From assembly GCF_014199435.1 (NCBI RefSeq), contig NZ_JACIJP010000002.1:1-64000 (forward strand): a stretch of 64,000 nt of DNA. The letters are read 5' to 3'. Numbering within the stretch: the first letter of the stretch is position 1; each line of letters starts with the position of its first letter. This document shows positions 8,131 to 16,927 of this stretch, piece by piece. The notes beneath the pieces are model-generated. The model was not told the DNA's origin. It made no database searches and saw only the letters and a list, made by a program, of their open reading frames with translations. The translations under genes were made by a program, and so were the position numbers. The stretch is from Sphingobium subterraneum (lineage in GTDB: Bacteria > Pseudomonadota > Alphaproteobacteria > Sphingomonadales > Sphingomonadaceae).

Positions 8131-8175
8131 GTCTTTCAAAAGACAGAGGTGGGCCGACCATGAGGCCGACCCACC
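8131..8175 (-). terminator. Paired hairpins between TonB receptor and hydrolase genes
   Basis: GTCTTT-CA-AAAGAC (8131-8144) is a 6-bp hairpin. GGTGGG (8148-8153) and CCCACC (8170-8175) close a second, imperfect one. On the minus strand the second is followed by CTCTGTCTTTT, so it may partly stop transcription coming from the receptor gene. Confidence 0.35.
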
Positions 8176-8211
8176 GAGGAAGCTAGTGTATGCGAGGGAT
8201 CCGCCCCGGCA

Positions 8212-10548
8212 TCACATCGCGTAACGCAGCGTCACGCCATAAGTGCGGGGTTCGTTATACACCGGAAAATAGAACCCAAGGCTCGACAGGTCGTTCATGT
8301 CGGTCAGGTACCGCTTGTTGCCGACATTGCGAACATAGGCCGAGATATCGAAGCCGGAGCTGTGCCCGATACCGGCATTCAGGTTCACTTCGCCATGGCC
8401 TTCGCTCACCAGCGGCGAAACATTGTTCGGGCTGAAAAACACCTTCGACTGGTAGGAGAAGTCCGCACCGATACGCGCGGTCCAGTCGGCGCTCAGTTCG
8501 GCGCTATAGGTCGCGCCGCCGGTCAACTGCCAGCGCGGGGCCTTGTCGAGCGTCTTGCCCTTCAGATTACCGCGAATGGCATCGATGAACTCCGCATATT
8601 CGGCATGAACATACGCCGCGCCGAAATTGAGGTCGAGGCCCCGAACCGGGCGGGCATGAATGTCCACCTCCGCACCGTAGATCTCTGCATCGGCATTTTG
8701 CAGCCGCTGAAGAGGCACGCCACCCGCAGGATTGCCTTCAATGCCGAACACCTGCATGTCGCGATAATCATAATAGAAGGCGGCCGCGTTGAACCGCAGA
8801 CGGCGGTTCAGCAGATCGGTCTTCAGGCCCACCTCGAACGCGTCGATCGTCTCGGAATTAACGCTGTTGAATTCCAGATCGTTGAACAGTGCGCCGGTAT
8901 TGTAGCCGCCCGCCCGGACACCGCGCGAATAGCTTGCATAGGTGTTGATGGTCGGCGTCGCCTGATAAGCAAGCGCCAGACGCCAGGTCGGCTTCCGGAG
9001 CGTCGTCACCCGCCGGGCCGGTCCGTCGACCGCCAGACTCGTCGGATCGGAATCGACAAAGCCGACGAGCCGCTGTCTCAGACGCGCCTGGGAATCATTG
9101 TCCGGGTTCACCGGGCCCCCATAGGTCTGGAACCGCAGTTTCTTCTTGTCATCGGTATAGCGGAGACCGGCGGTCATGGTGAGCGTGTCGCTCAGCTCGT
9201 AGTCCAGCTGCGCAAAGATGGCCTTGCTGGTCGTGCGCTGGGCAAAATCCCGCTCCAGATTGACCACCGGAATGTTGGGGTCGAAAAAGGGCTGCGTCGG
9301 ATCCGGATTGAACAGGCGCAGCACGCTGAAGTTGGTCAGGCTCTTGAGGGTTTCCCGCAGATAATAGACACCCGCAACCCATTTGAGCGGTCCGTCCCCG
9401 TTGGAAGCCAGGCGCAGCTCCTGACTGAACTGTTCGGATTTCTCGGTCCAGATCGGGCTGGAGGCGACCGCGAAGGGTGAGTAATCCTGATCCTGGTTCA
9501 GCTTGCGCTTGTTCCAGACATAGCCGGTGACGGACGTCACGCTGAAGCTGTCGCCCTTCCAGCTCATCTGCAGGCGATCGGCGAAGTTCACGAGCGATTC
9601 CGAATTGTTCAGCACATCGGTGTTGAACTCATCGATGTTCTCGTTCGCCCGGTAACCGCTGATCGGATTGACGCAGATTGTCCGGGCAAGGATTTCGGGG
9701 CCGGTGCACGGACGATTTGCGGTGGGATTGAAGGTGCCGAGCGACTGGTGGCCCAACGCCGACGACTTGCTTCTGCCGCCTTCGATCTTGTTGTGGATCT
9801 CGATCGCATCCGAGGGCGTGAACAGGAATTGCAGGCGCCCGGCGTAGGTGTTGATGCCGTTGATGTCGCGCCCATCCTGAAGGTTTACCGCCCAGCCGTC
9901 CCGTTTCTTGACGGTAACCGAAACGCGCGCGGCGAGTTTGTCGGGGACAATCGCGCCCCCGCCAGCGGCATCGAAGAAGATCTGATCGAACCGTCCGCCG
10001 GTCAGCGATGCCGAGAAATCCGGCTTAAAGGTCGGGCGCTTGGTGGTGTAATTGATGACGCCACCGGTCGTATTGCGCCCGTAGAGCGTGCCCTGCGGTC
10101 CCTTGAGCACTTCGACGCGATCGACGTCGAACACCGCGAACAGCGCGCCAACGCCCGAGTTCAGGAACACTTCGTCAACCGTGATACCGATCGCACCGGA
10201 GGACGCCGCGTTATAATCGTTCACGCCAACGCCGCGCAGGAAAATCGTGGGGTTCGATGCCTGGAAAAGCTGGTTGATCTGAAGCCCCGGCACCGACTTG
10301 GTGAGATCGAGACTGTTACGGACACCCTGCTGCGCGAGAGCGTCGCCGCTGAGCGCCGTGATGGCGATCGGAACCCTCTGGACGTTTTCGCCGCGCTTCT
10401 GGGCCGTGACGATGATCTCGGCGATCCCGCCATCGTCTGTCGCGGCTTCTTCTTGCGCAAGCGCCTGCCCGGCCGGGCTGAACGCGAGCAGCGCCGCTAT
10501 GCCGATGCGGCTGGCAAATGCCTTCATGTGATAACGGTAAGCCAACAT
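8212..10548 (-). CDS. TonB-dependent outer-membrane receptor
   Basis: The 778-residue receptor has a signal peptide ending in AFSPAGQALAQ, then a TonB-box-like IAEIIVTAQKR. The plug domain follows (VPGLQINQLFQASNPTIFLRGVGVND, VEVLKGPQGTLYGRNTTGGVINYTTKRP), and a beta-barrel ends in YGVTLRYAM. ATG 10548 is chosen because GGGAGG lies just upstream; ATG 10527 would give a shorter signal peptide. Such receptors import large or scarce substrates using ExbBD-TonB energy; in sphingomonads many take up aromatic compounds. It has its own good promoter and a TTCA-N5-TGAA site. The ligand is unknown. Confidence 0.93.
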   Translation of the reverse strand: MLAYRYHMKAFASRIGIAALLAFSPAGQALAQEEAATDDGGIAEIIVTAQKRGENVQRVPIAITALSGDALAQQGVRNSLDLTKSVPGLQINQLFQASNPTIFLRGVGVNDYNAASSGAIGITVDEVFLNSGVGALFAVFDVDRVEVLKGPQGTLYGRNTTGGVINYTTKRPTFKPDFSASLTGGRFDQIFFDAAGGGAIVPDKLAARVSVTVKKRDGWAVNLQDGRDINGINTYAGRLQFLFTPSDAIEIHNKIEGGRSKSSALGHQSLGTFNPTANRPCTGPEILARTICVNPISGYRANENIDEFNTDVLNNSESLVNFADRLQMSWKGDSFSVTSVTGYVWNKRKLNQDQDYSPFAVASSPIWTEKSEQFSQELRLASNGDGPLKWVAGVYYLRETLKSLTNFSVLRLFNPDPTQPFFDPNIPVVNLERDFAQRTTSKAIFAQLDYELSDTLTMTAGLRYTDDKKKLRFQTYGGPVNPDNDSQARLRQRLVGFVDSDPTSLAVDGPARRVTTLRKPTWRLALAYQATPTINTYASYSRGVRAGGYNTGALFNDLEFNSVNSETIDAFEVGLKTDLLNRRLRFNAAAFYYDYRDMQVFGIEGNPAGGVPLQRLQNADAEIYGAEVDIHARPVRGLDLNFGAAYVHAEYAEFIDAIRGNLKGKTLDKAPRWQLTGGATYSAELSADWTARIGADFSYQSKVFFSPNNVSPLVSEGHGEVNLNAGIGHSSGFDISAYVRNVGNKRYLTDMNDLSSLGFYFPVYNEPRTYGVTLRYAM

Positions 10549-10770
10549 ATATCCTCCCATCCTGTTCATTTCTTTACCGCGCCCGCTTGTTTCTCGAGCG
10601 CGCAACCCGGACTTGATGACCGGTCATCGGAACGAACCCAGGGGTTCGCCAAGGCACACGCCCTGGCGTTGCGAACCACATCCATTCGCTCCGCACCGAT
10701 TCCTTACATTTCGAGATGGCGGGTTTTTCGTGTTCGGCCTGAAGCCTTCTCGTCCCCACCACTCGCGGAG
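10549..10770 (-). other. Long 5' leader of the first TonB receptor gene, with palindromes
   Basis: About 215 bases separate the predicted transcription start (near 10765) from the start codon. Within it are a perfect palindrome GATGACCGGTCATC (10615-10628) and an inverted repeat CGAACCC-N2-GGGTTCG (10633-10648). These could be an operator and a hairpin affecting the message. A 39-codon frame starting with an ATG in this leader has no recognisable product. No known riboswitch class is apparent. Confidence 0.4.
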
Positions 10771-10800
10771 AGCATAATGCAAACTCGCTTGAAATGTCAA
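10771..10800 (-). promoter_or_regulatory. Sigma-70 promoter of the first TonB receptor gene
   Basis: On the minus strand, a perfect -35 TTGACA (10800-10795) is followed after 17 bases by TTATGC (10777-10772), or after 18 by TATGCT. The spacing is canonical. It reads toward the receptor gene starting at 10548. Confidence 0.65.
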
Positions 10801-10813
10801 ATATCAAATTTAT

Positions 10814-10826
10814 TTCATATATTGAA
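10814..10826. promoter_or_regulatory. TTCA-N5-TGAA operator upstream of the first TonB receptor promoter
   Basis: TTCATATATTGAA is a 13-bp palindrome centred about 20 bp upstream of the -35 box, a position typical for an activator. Exactly the same 13-mer occurs at 22839-22851 before the second receptor. A weaker half-similar element, TCAAATATCAAA, lies at 10797-10808 overlapping the -35. Confidence 0.6.
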
Positions 10827-10849
10827 CTTTATTTGGCGTCAGGCCTTCG

Positions 10850-11770
10850 TCAAAATAGTCGATCGAGAAAGGCGCAACCGTTCTCAAGCGCCTGCCGTCC
10901 CTCGGGCACGATGCTCGAAAAGACCGGCCAGACGTGGAACATGTCGGGCCACACCTCGAGGCTGGTGCGCACGCCGTTCTGGGCGAGATGATTGGCGAGC
11001 TGGATGCCATCGTCGAGCATCACTTCGCTCTCCCCAATCTGGATAAGCACCGGCGGCAACCCGCGGACGTCTGCATGGACGGGCGACGCATCCGCATCGT
11101 TGGGCCGCATTGATCCGAGCGCCGTACGGGCCATCAGCACCAGAATGTCGCGCGTGCAAAGCGGATCGATTCCGTCGCGCGTTTTGTACGATGGATTGTT
11201 CATTTCCAGATTGCACCAGGGCGAAATGGCAACGGACCCGGCCGGAAGGGGAATCCCTGCGCGTTTCGCGCGCACCATGAGCGACACGGTCATCGCACCA
11301 CCGGCCGAATCCCCGGCAATCACGACGTTGCGCGCATCCCCCACCGTCTTCACCAGCCATGTGTAGGCGGTCAGCGTGTCATCCAGCGGCACGGGAAAGC
11401 GATGTTCCGGCGCGAGGCGATAATCCGGCATGTAGACGCGGGCGCCCAGCATCTTCGCGTAGTGACCGGCTATTCCGTGATAGCCATCCGGTCCGCCGCT
11501 GAAATAGCCGCCGCCATGGATGTAAAGAAGCGTCCGGTTGCCGGTCGCGCCATCGGGTGTGGCCAGCACGCCCCGTACCCCGCCCATGTCCACTTCGGAA
11601 AACCGGACTCCTTCGGGGGCGGGATCGCGCGCCAGAAATTCATTGTAGCGCTTGCGCAGATCCGCGACAGCGCCCGGCTCGACGGCCTCACCCATCAACA
11701 GCGGAGCGAATTCGAAAGCGATCGCCTTCCAGTCCTCGATGCGTTGTCGCGTTGCTTCATTCAACGGCAT
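10850..11770 (-). CDS. HSL-family alpha/beta hydrolase (carboxylesterase/lipase)
   Basis: This 306-residue serine hydrolase belongs to the hormone-sensitive-lipase family. The family HGGG oxyanion motif is at residues 85-88, the nucleophile is in GDSAGG (Ser155), the acid is probably in GESEVMLDD, and the His is in FHVW. ATG 11770 is chosen because GAGGAGCAGGAAC precedes it; the longer frame begins inside unrelated sequence. It is expected to hydrolyse short-chain esters or lactones in the cytosol. It lies 55 bases downstream of the semialdehyde dehydrogenase in the same direction, so it is probably co-transcribed with it and the ThDP enzyme. Confidence 0.92.
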   Translation of the reverse strand: MPLNEATRQRIEDWKAIAFEFAPLLMGEAVEPGAVADLRKRYNEFLARDPAPEGVRFSEVDMGGVRGVLATPDGATGNRTLLYIHGGGYFSGGPDGYHGIAGHYAKMLGARVYMPDYRLAPEHRFPVPLDDTLTAYTWLVKTVGDARNVVIAGDSAGGAMTVSLMVRAKRAGIPLPAGSVAISPWCNLEMNNPSYKTRDGIDPLCTRDILVLMARTALGSMRPNDADASPVHADVRGLPPVLIQIGESEVMLDDGIQLANHLAQNGVRTSLEVWPDMFHVWPVFSSIVPEGRQALENGCAFLDRLF

Positions 11771-11825
11771 GTTCCTGCTCCTCTCGATTGATGGTCGGCT
11801 TGGCAGACCGGATGCTGCGCCGCGT

Positions 11826-13319
11826 TCACGCGATCTCGACCTGTCCAAATCCGGCGTAGTGCGTCGTCAGATACTCTTCGATTCCCTCAATCCCGCCTTC
11901 GCTTCCCAGGCCGGAATGTTTGATGCCGCCGAACGGCGCAGCGGGATCGGATATCAGACCGGTGTTTATACCCAGCATCCCGGCCTCGATCTGCTCCTGC
12001 AGGCGCAGGGCACGACCCAGATCGCGCGTATAAGCGTAGGACGCCAACCCATATTCCGTCGCGTTCGCCTGTTCGATCGCCTCTTGCTCGCTTGCAAAGC
12101 GGCTGATGGTCGCCACCGGACCGAATATTTCCTCTGTAACGATGCGCGAGCCGGGGCGGATGTCGCACAGAATTGTAGGCGGATAAAAATAGCCCGGTCC
12201 ATCGGGAACGGCGCCGCCCGTGACGAGCGTAGCGCCCTCGTCGATCGCCTCGGTCACCAGCCGATGCACATCCTCGCGCGCCTTGCCGCTGATCAACGGA
12301 CCGACAACATCCGCTCCATCGGGCCCCCGCCCCAGAGCGAGGGATGAGAAACGGGCATGCAGACGCTGGGTGAACGTGTCGGCCACAGCCTCATGCACAT
12401 AGAAGCGGTTGGCGGCGGTACAGGCCTGCCCGATGTTTCTGAGCTTGGCGTGCATGGCCCCTTCGACCGCCGCATTGAGATCGGCATCCTCGAACACCAG
12501 AAAGGGCGCGTTGCCGCCCAACTCCATCGACGTGCGCAAGATGTTGGCGGACGCCGCAGCCAGCAGGATACGGCCGACATGCGTCGATCCGGTGAAGGAA
12601 AGTTTCTTCAGCCGGCCATCGGCCAGAAGCGGCGCGATGACCTCGCTGGACCGGGACGTCGTGATGACGTTGAGCACGCCATCGGGCAGACCCGCCTCTT
12701 GCATGAGCGCCGCAAACAGAAGCGTCGTGAGCGGCGTCAGTTCCGCCGGCTTGAGGAGCATCGTGCAGCCCGCCGCAACGGCTGGCCCCACCTTCCGGGT
12801 GATCATAGCCAAAGGGAAATTCCACGGCGTGATGAGCAGGCAGGGGCCAACCGGCCGCTTGCTGATCACATGGCGCAGGCCGCTGCTGGGTGCGACCTGA
12901 TAGCGGCCATGGACGTGCGCAGCCTCTTCGGAAAACCAGCGCAGGAATTCTGCTGCATAGGCAACCTCACCGCGCGCTTCCTTCAGCGACTTGCCCATTT
13001 CCAGCGCAATGAGCAGGGCAAAATCGTCCGCCCGGTCGGTCAGAAGATCGAAGGCGCGCCGAAGGATATCGCTGCGCGCGCGACTGCTGTGCGCCGCCCA
13101 GCCCTTCTGCGCCCGATCGGCGGCGGTCAGCGCATCGATTGCATCCGATGGCGATGCATCAGCGGCGCTCGCCAGGGCAGCGCCCGTGGCCGGATCCTGC
13201 ACAGCGAACGTGCGGTCTCCAGTAGCGTTGATCCAGCGCCCGCCGATCAGCAGGCCGGATGGCAGGGACGCGAGCAGACTCGCCTCCCTTGCCGCAGCTG
13301 CGGCTGGCTCACTGCTCAT
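11826..13319 (-). CDS. NAD(P)-dependent succinate-semialdehyde dehydrogenase-type ALDH
   Basis: The 497-residue aldehyde dehydrogenase has TPWNFPLAM and KPAELTPLT for cofactor binding, Glu266 in MELGGNAPF as general base, and catalytic Cys300 in NIGQACTAANR. SFTGSTHVGR and EEIFGPVATI are also present. The GQACTAANR/ELGGNAPF pattern is that of GabD-like succinate-semialdehyde dehydrogenases, but glutarate-semialdehyde and related aldehydes are possible. It follows the ThDP enzyme by 9 bases, so it may oxidise the aldehyde that enzyme releases (inference). Confidence 0.9.
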   Translation of the reverse strand: MSSEPAAAAAREASLLASLPSGLLIGGRWINATGDRTFAVQDPATGAALASAADASPSDAIDALTAADRAQKGWAAHSSRARSDILRRAFDLLTDRADDFALLIALEMGKSLKEARGEVAYAAEFLRWFSEEAAHVHGRYQVAPSSGLRHVISKRPVGPCLLITPWNFPLAMITRKVGPAVAAGCTMLLKPAELTPLTTLLFAALMQEAGLPDGVLNVITTSRSSEVIAPLLADGRLKKLSFTGSTHVGRILLAAASANILRTSMELGGNAPFLVFEDADLNAAVEGAMHAKLRNIGQACTAANRFYVHEAVADTFTQRLHARFSSLALGRGPDGADVVGPLISGKAREDVHRLVTEAIDEGATLVTGGAVPDGPGYFYPPTILCDIRPGSRIVTEEIFGPVATISRFASEQEAIEQANATEYGLASYAYTRDLGRALRLQEQIEAGMLGINTGLISDPAAPFGGIKHSGLGSEGGIEGIEEYLTTHYAGFGQVEIA

Positions 13320-13328
13320 GCGAGATCC

Positions 13329-15074
13329 TCACGCACGCTCCAACGTGCGCAACGGGTGCGGCGCTGGCTCCACGTCGATCATGCCTTCCTGCCCGTCGAA
13401 GATGCGCAGCGGCCCCATCGCGTCGGCGCTGCTGATCACATCGAGCACGACGACCTTGCCCGAAGTCATCGCCGCCGCGAGTGCCGGAGCGAAATCGCCG
13501 GGTTCCTCGATCCTGATTCCCTGAGCTCCGACAGAACGGGCCACCGCCGCATGATCGACATCGGCAAAACCGATCCCGGTGGTGGTGCGCCCAAACCCAA
13601 GCGCCTCACCATGCTTCTGCATCACGAGCTGGGAATTGTTCAGCACGATAAGCGTGAGGGGGATGTCTTCGCGAACCGCCATTTCCAGCTCGGCCCAGAC
13701 ATGCGCGAAACCGCCGTCACCCACGATACCCACAACCCGGGCGTCCGGACGCGCCAGTTTGGCGCCGATCGCATAAGGCAGACCCCATCCGAGGCCAGCG
13801 AGCCCGCGCGGCGTGAGAATCCGCTGTCCGGCGGCGCGCGCCGTGAGATAGGCCGTCACCCAGACGGACGAATAGCTGGCGTCCGCGACGACAATGTCGT
13901 TGGGCGTGAGCAGCGTGTCGAGATCACCCATGAGGCGCTGCGGGAGCAATGGCTTCTCGTCCGACTGAAGCTCCGGGGCAATCGCGGTGAAACGCTCCTC
14001 CCGCGCCCGCACGATGGCGGCCTTGAGCGCGGCCACCGCACCCCGCCGCTGCGTCAGGTCTTCCGCCTTGAGCGCTTCGGTCAAATCGCTGATCGCCGAG
14101 CGCGCGTCGCCCAGCAGGCGAACAGCTTCGTAATTCCGGCTGATTTCCTGGGGATCCACATCGATATGGATGTAAGTCGCATCGGGCGATGTCAGCGTCC
14201 AGGCATCCGTGCCGTTCTCGTTGGTGCGTGTGCCGATAAACAATATGACATCAGCGTCCTGCATCAGCGCGCGATGCGCCGCCGCCGGACCATTTTTGCC
14301 GACGATATTCGCCGCCACGCCCAGCGACAACGGATGGGTTTCGTCGACCGCACCCTTGCCCATGAAGGTCGTCGCCACGGGGATTTCGGCGACATCGATC
14401 AGCGCAGCGAGTTCCGCCGCAGCCTGCGCGCTGTGCACACCACCGCCCACGATCGCGATGGGGGACTTGGCCTGCGCCAGCAGCTTTGCCGCCTTGTGCG
14501 TGGCGCTCGCCTCCGGGCGGGGCCTGTCCAGCGGGAAATGGCCAAGATCTTGTTTGCGGGCAGCCGTCTTGGGATGGGATGGCTGCATCAGCATATCCTT
14601 GGCGAGCAGCAGGACAACCGGTCCCGGCCGCCCGCTATTGGCGGCAATCATCGCGAGATCGACATATTCCGCCGCACGATCCGGATCGTCCAGCCTGCGA
14701 ATCCATTTCGCACATCCTCCGAACAGGGCAAAATGATCATATTCCTGAAACGCGTTGCGGTCGCGCTGCGAGGCGGGAACTTCCTGAACCAAAACGAGCA
14801 TGGGGATGGACGCCTTCATGGCTTCGGCCATCGGCGCGACCATCAGCGAAGCCGCAGGGCCGTTCTGCGCGGCGACGACACCGATGCGGCCCGAAACGCG
14901 GGAATAGGCATCCGACATGGCGCCAGCGGCATTTTCCGTGCGGTACAGCAACTGACGAATGCCGACCTTTTCGACCGCCAGCATCAGCGCGGTCGGGTTG
15001 CTTTGCGCAAGGACATTTTCAACGCCGTGACGCACCAATGCGTCGGCTATCGCGTCTGCAACACTCTCAACCAT
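13329..15074 (-). CDS. Thiamine-diphosphate-dependent enzyme of the acetolactate synthase family
   Basis: The 581-residue protein has the Pyr domain with the catalytic Glu in YRTENAAGAMSDAYSR (about residue 47), a central domain, and the PP domain with the ThDP/Mg2+ motif GDGGFAHVWAELEMAVREDIPLTLIVLNN. Family members carboligate or cleave 2-keto acids, acyloins or diketones. No acetolactate regulatory-subunit gene is nearby. Its neighbours are aldehyde dehydrogenase, esterase and receptors, so a catabolic C-C lyase or decarboxylase role is more likely than isoleucine-valine synthesis (inference). It heads the minus-strand operon, with TATAAT and an operator just upstream. Confidence 0.88.
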   Translation of the reverse strand: MVESVADAIADALVRHGVENVLAQSNPTALMLAVEKVGIRQLLYRTENAAGAMSDAYSRVSGRIGVVAAQNGPAASLMVAPMAEAMKASIPMLVLVQEVPASQRDRNAFQEYDHFALFGGCAKWIRRLDDPDRAAEYVDLAMIAANSGRPGPVVLLLAKDMLMQPSHPKTAARKQDLGHFPLDRPRPEASATHKAAKLLAQAKSPIAIVGGGVHSAQAAAELAALIDVAEIPVATTFMGKGAVDETHPLSLGVAANIVGKNGPAAAHRALMQDADVILFIGTRTNENGTDAWTLTSPDATYIHIDVDPQEISRNYEAVRLLGDARSAISDLTEALKAEDLTQRRGAVAALKAAIVRAREERFTAIAPELQSDEKPLLPQRLMGDLDTLLTPNDIVVADASYSSVWVTAYLTARAAGQRILTPRGLAGLGWGLPYAIGAKLARPDARVVGIVGDGGFAHVWAELEMAVREDIPLTLIVLNNSQLVMQKHGEALGFGRTTTGIGFADVDHAAVARSVGAQGIRIEEPGDFAPALAAAMTSGKVVVLDVISSADAMGPLRIFDGQEGMIDVEPAPHPLRTLERA

Positions 15075-15089
15075 GCAATTTTCCTATAT

Positions 15090-15122
15090 TTCATTATATG
15101 AATTAATTACACTATATGACAA
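15090..15122 (-). promoter_or_regulatory. Promoter with overlapping TTCA-N5-TGAA operator for the ThDP enzyme
   Basis: On the minus strand, TTGTCA (15122-15117) and a perfect TATAAT (15098-15093) are 18 bases apart. The -10 box lies inside the palindrome TTCATTATATGAA (15090-15102, plus-strand reading). A regulator bound there would block polymerase. The start codon at 15074 follows after an AGGAAAA ribosome-binding site. Confidence 0.7.
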
Positions 15123-15258
15123 TGCGGCTGTCCTGTAAAGCGGCGCAACAGAATATTCGGGAGAGTTCAGATAGTGAAAATTCGGCGGAGCACGCGCCAT
15201 TCATCGCGCGGCGGCCAAGTGGCTGTCGCGTCAGGCAGATGAAAACGGGAAGCGTGCG

Positions 15259-16026
15259 CTATGCGACCGGAGCGTTTTTCAGCAGCGCATTGGCATCGGC
15301 CGCCGCGGCCTGAATGGCGTCAAAGAATTTTTCTCGCGCCTTTTCGAGGCGGAAGGTCGGCGTGACGATGCCGATCGCTCCGAAAACAGCGCCGGAGGAA
15401 TCAAAGAGCGGCGCGCAGATGGCGATAATTCCCTGCTCGGTCTGCTCATCAGAAGCCCAGCCACGCTCTACGATCTGCGGAAATTCCTTTTCAAGCGCCT
15501 TCACAAGGGTCTTGCGCTGCTTTTCCGGAAGTTGGGAAACGCTGGCGTCAAGCATCGCTGCGCGGGATCCGGGATCGAGATGGGCGAGCACGACCTTGCC
15601 GGATGCCCGTTGGTGCTCATTGCCCCGCAAACCCACGCTCAAGCCCGAAACCCGCAGCCGATGCGACCCTTCCACCAGGACCTTCAGCACGACATTATTA
15701 TTATCCCGACGCGACAACACCGCGCTTTCCAGGGTCTCCGCCGCAAGACGCTTCACGATCTCCGACAGCGATTTCTCGACATCCTGAAACCGCTGATAGC
15801 CGCGAATCAGCGTTTCGATACCGACGCCGAGTTCCAGCCCGCCATTCTCATTGCGCTCAATATAGTCCTTGGCCACGAGCGTTCGCAGCAGATGGTAGCA
15901 GGTTGTGATATTGAGGTTCAGGGCAGCCGAAACGTCCCGGATATTCGGGGGCGTTGCAGCATTCGCCACATATTCGAGAAAGGCGATCGCGCGCTCAACG
16001 GTCTGCAACGTGTAATTGTTGTCCAT
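15259..16026 (-). CDS. IclR-family transcriptional regulator
   Basis: This 255-residue protein has the IclR layout. The N-terminal winged helix-turn-helix (about 5-65) contains RAIAFLEYVANAATPPNIRDVSAALNLNITTCYHLLRTLVAKDYIERN. The effector domain (about 80-250) has ASGKVVLAHLDP and RGWASDEQTEQGIIAICAPLFDSSGAVFGAIGI. IclR proteins often control aromatic-acid catabolic genes. It is the only regulator placed inside the block of genes carrying TTCA-N5-TGAA sites, and one such site lies 45 bases upstream of its own start. It is therefore the best candidate for binding them. Confidence 0.94.
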   Translation of the reverse strand: MDNNYTLQTVERAIAFLEYVANAATPPNIRDVSAALNLNITTCYHLLRTLVAKDYIERNENGGLELGVGIETLIRGYQRFQDVEKSLSEIVKRLAAETLESAVLSRRDNNNVVLKVLVEGSHRLRVSGLSVGLRGNEHQRASGKVVLAHLDPGSRAAMLDASVSQLPEKQRKTLVKALEKEFPQIVERGWASDEQTEQGIIAICAPLFDSSGAVFGAIGIVTPTFRLEKAREKFFDAIQAAAADANALLKNAPVA

Positions 16027-16070
16027 GCCCCTGCTCTAGAACAAAATGCCCCGCCTCGAGAACGTATTTT

Positions 16071-16083
16071 TTCAATTACTGAA
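16071..16083. promoter_or_regulatory. TTCA-N5-TGAA site upstream of the IclR gene
   Basis: TTCAATTACTGAA matches the arms of the shared palindrome and lies 45 bases upstream of the IclR start, consistent with autoregulation. It is bracketed by GAGAACG (16058-16064) and CGTTCTC (16093-16099), an inverted repeat of unknown role. Confidence 0.5.
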
Positions 16084-16097
16084 CGTCGATCCCGTTC

Positions 16098-16904
16098 TCA
16101 GAGGATCCGCGGGATGTTGAGCCCGCCCGCCGTCCATATCGGCTGACCGGTCATGTAGGGAAGCGCGCCCGTTGCAAGCGCCGCCACGGTCTTGCCGACA
16201 TCCTCCGGTTGCCCCTGCCGGGGGAGCGGCACGACGCCGTCCGCGATCAGCCGGGCGATCGTATCATTTCCGACCTTTGCGGTCATCGGTGTCTCCATCA
16301 GGCCGGGGCGGATTTCGTGGACGTGGATACCGGCCGCACCCAGTCGGGCCGCGAACAGCTTGGTGACCATCGAGAGAGCGGACTTGGTTACGCAATATTG
16401 CGAGCGGTCGGTGAAAGACAGCTCGGCCGCGATCGACGTGATGATAATAATCGACTTGTAGCTTTCCGGCGCAGTCTCGCCAGCGGCCAGCAGCGCTTTT
16501 GCAAAAGCCTGCGTCAGGAAAAAGGTGCCGCGCAGGTTGATGTCGACCGATGTGTCGAACGCATCCGGCTGCAGATCCAGAAGATCGGTCAACGGCCGAG
16601 CGGCAATTCCGGCATTGTTTACCAGGCAATCAAGCCTGCCGAAATCGGCTGCGATTGCGTCCAGAACGGAACCGTGACGCGCCAGATCGCTGATGTCCAT
16701 CGCATAATAAAGGGTTCGTCCCCCGGCTGCCTCGACCTCCGCCAGCTCGGGCGGCATGTCGGGCGCTTCGGGCAAATCCACAATGGCGACGTCAAATCCG
16801 GATCTGCCGAGTTCCACAACGGCACCAAGACCCAACCCCTGCAGGCCCCCTGTGACGATCGCGACGGGGCGGGCTCCCGGCCCCTTCTGGTGCGTTTCCG
16901 ACAT
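16098..16904 (-). CDS. Short-chain dehydrogenase/reductase
   Basis: This 268-residue classical SDR has TGGLQGLGLG as nucleotide loop, the NNAGIA segment, a catalytic Ser in IITSIAAE, and Tyr/Lys in YCVTK. ATG 16904 has GGAG seven bases upstream. An alternative ATG at 16928 overlaps the stop of the preceding cyclase gene (TAATG) and would add eight residues. It is the last gene of the operon that begins at the second TonB receptor. It probably interconverts an alcohol and ketone intermediate; the substrate is unknown. Confidence 0.9.
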   Translation of the reverse strand: MSETHQKGPGARPVAIVTGGLQGLGLGAVVELGRSGFDVAIVDLPEAPDMPPELAEVEAAGGRTLYYAMDISDLARHGSVLDAIAADFGRLDCLVNNAGIAARPLTDLLDLQPDAFDTSVDINLRGTFFLTQAFAKALLAAGETAPESYKSIIIITSIAAELSFTDRSQYCVTKSALSMVTKLFAARLGAAGIHVHEIRPGLMETPMTAKVGNDTIARLIADGVVPLPRQGQPEDVGKTVAALATGALPYMTGQPIWTAGGLNIPRIL

Positions 16905-16927
16905 GGCGGTTCTCCGGCTTTCAGGCA

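Noticed and set aside
10574..10807. 77-codon minus-strand frame in the leader of the first TonB receptor
   Set aside because: It runs through the promoter and operator and looks non-coding, without a ribosome-binding site.
13329..15074. Assignment of the ThDP enzyme as ilvB/ilvI of isoleucine-valine synthesis
   Set aside because: There is no small subunit gene, it is inside a catabolic operon, and the sequence details differ; ilvD lies in a separate core operon.
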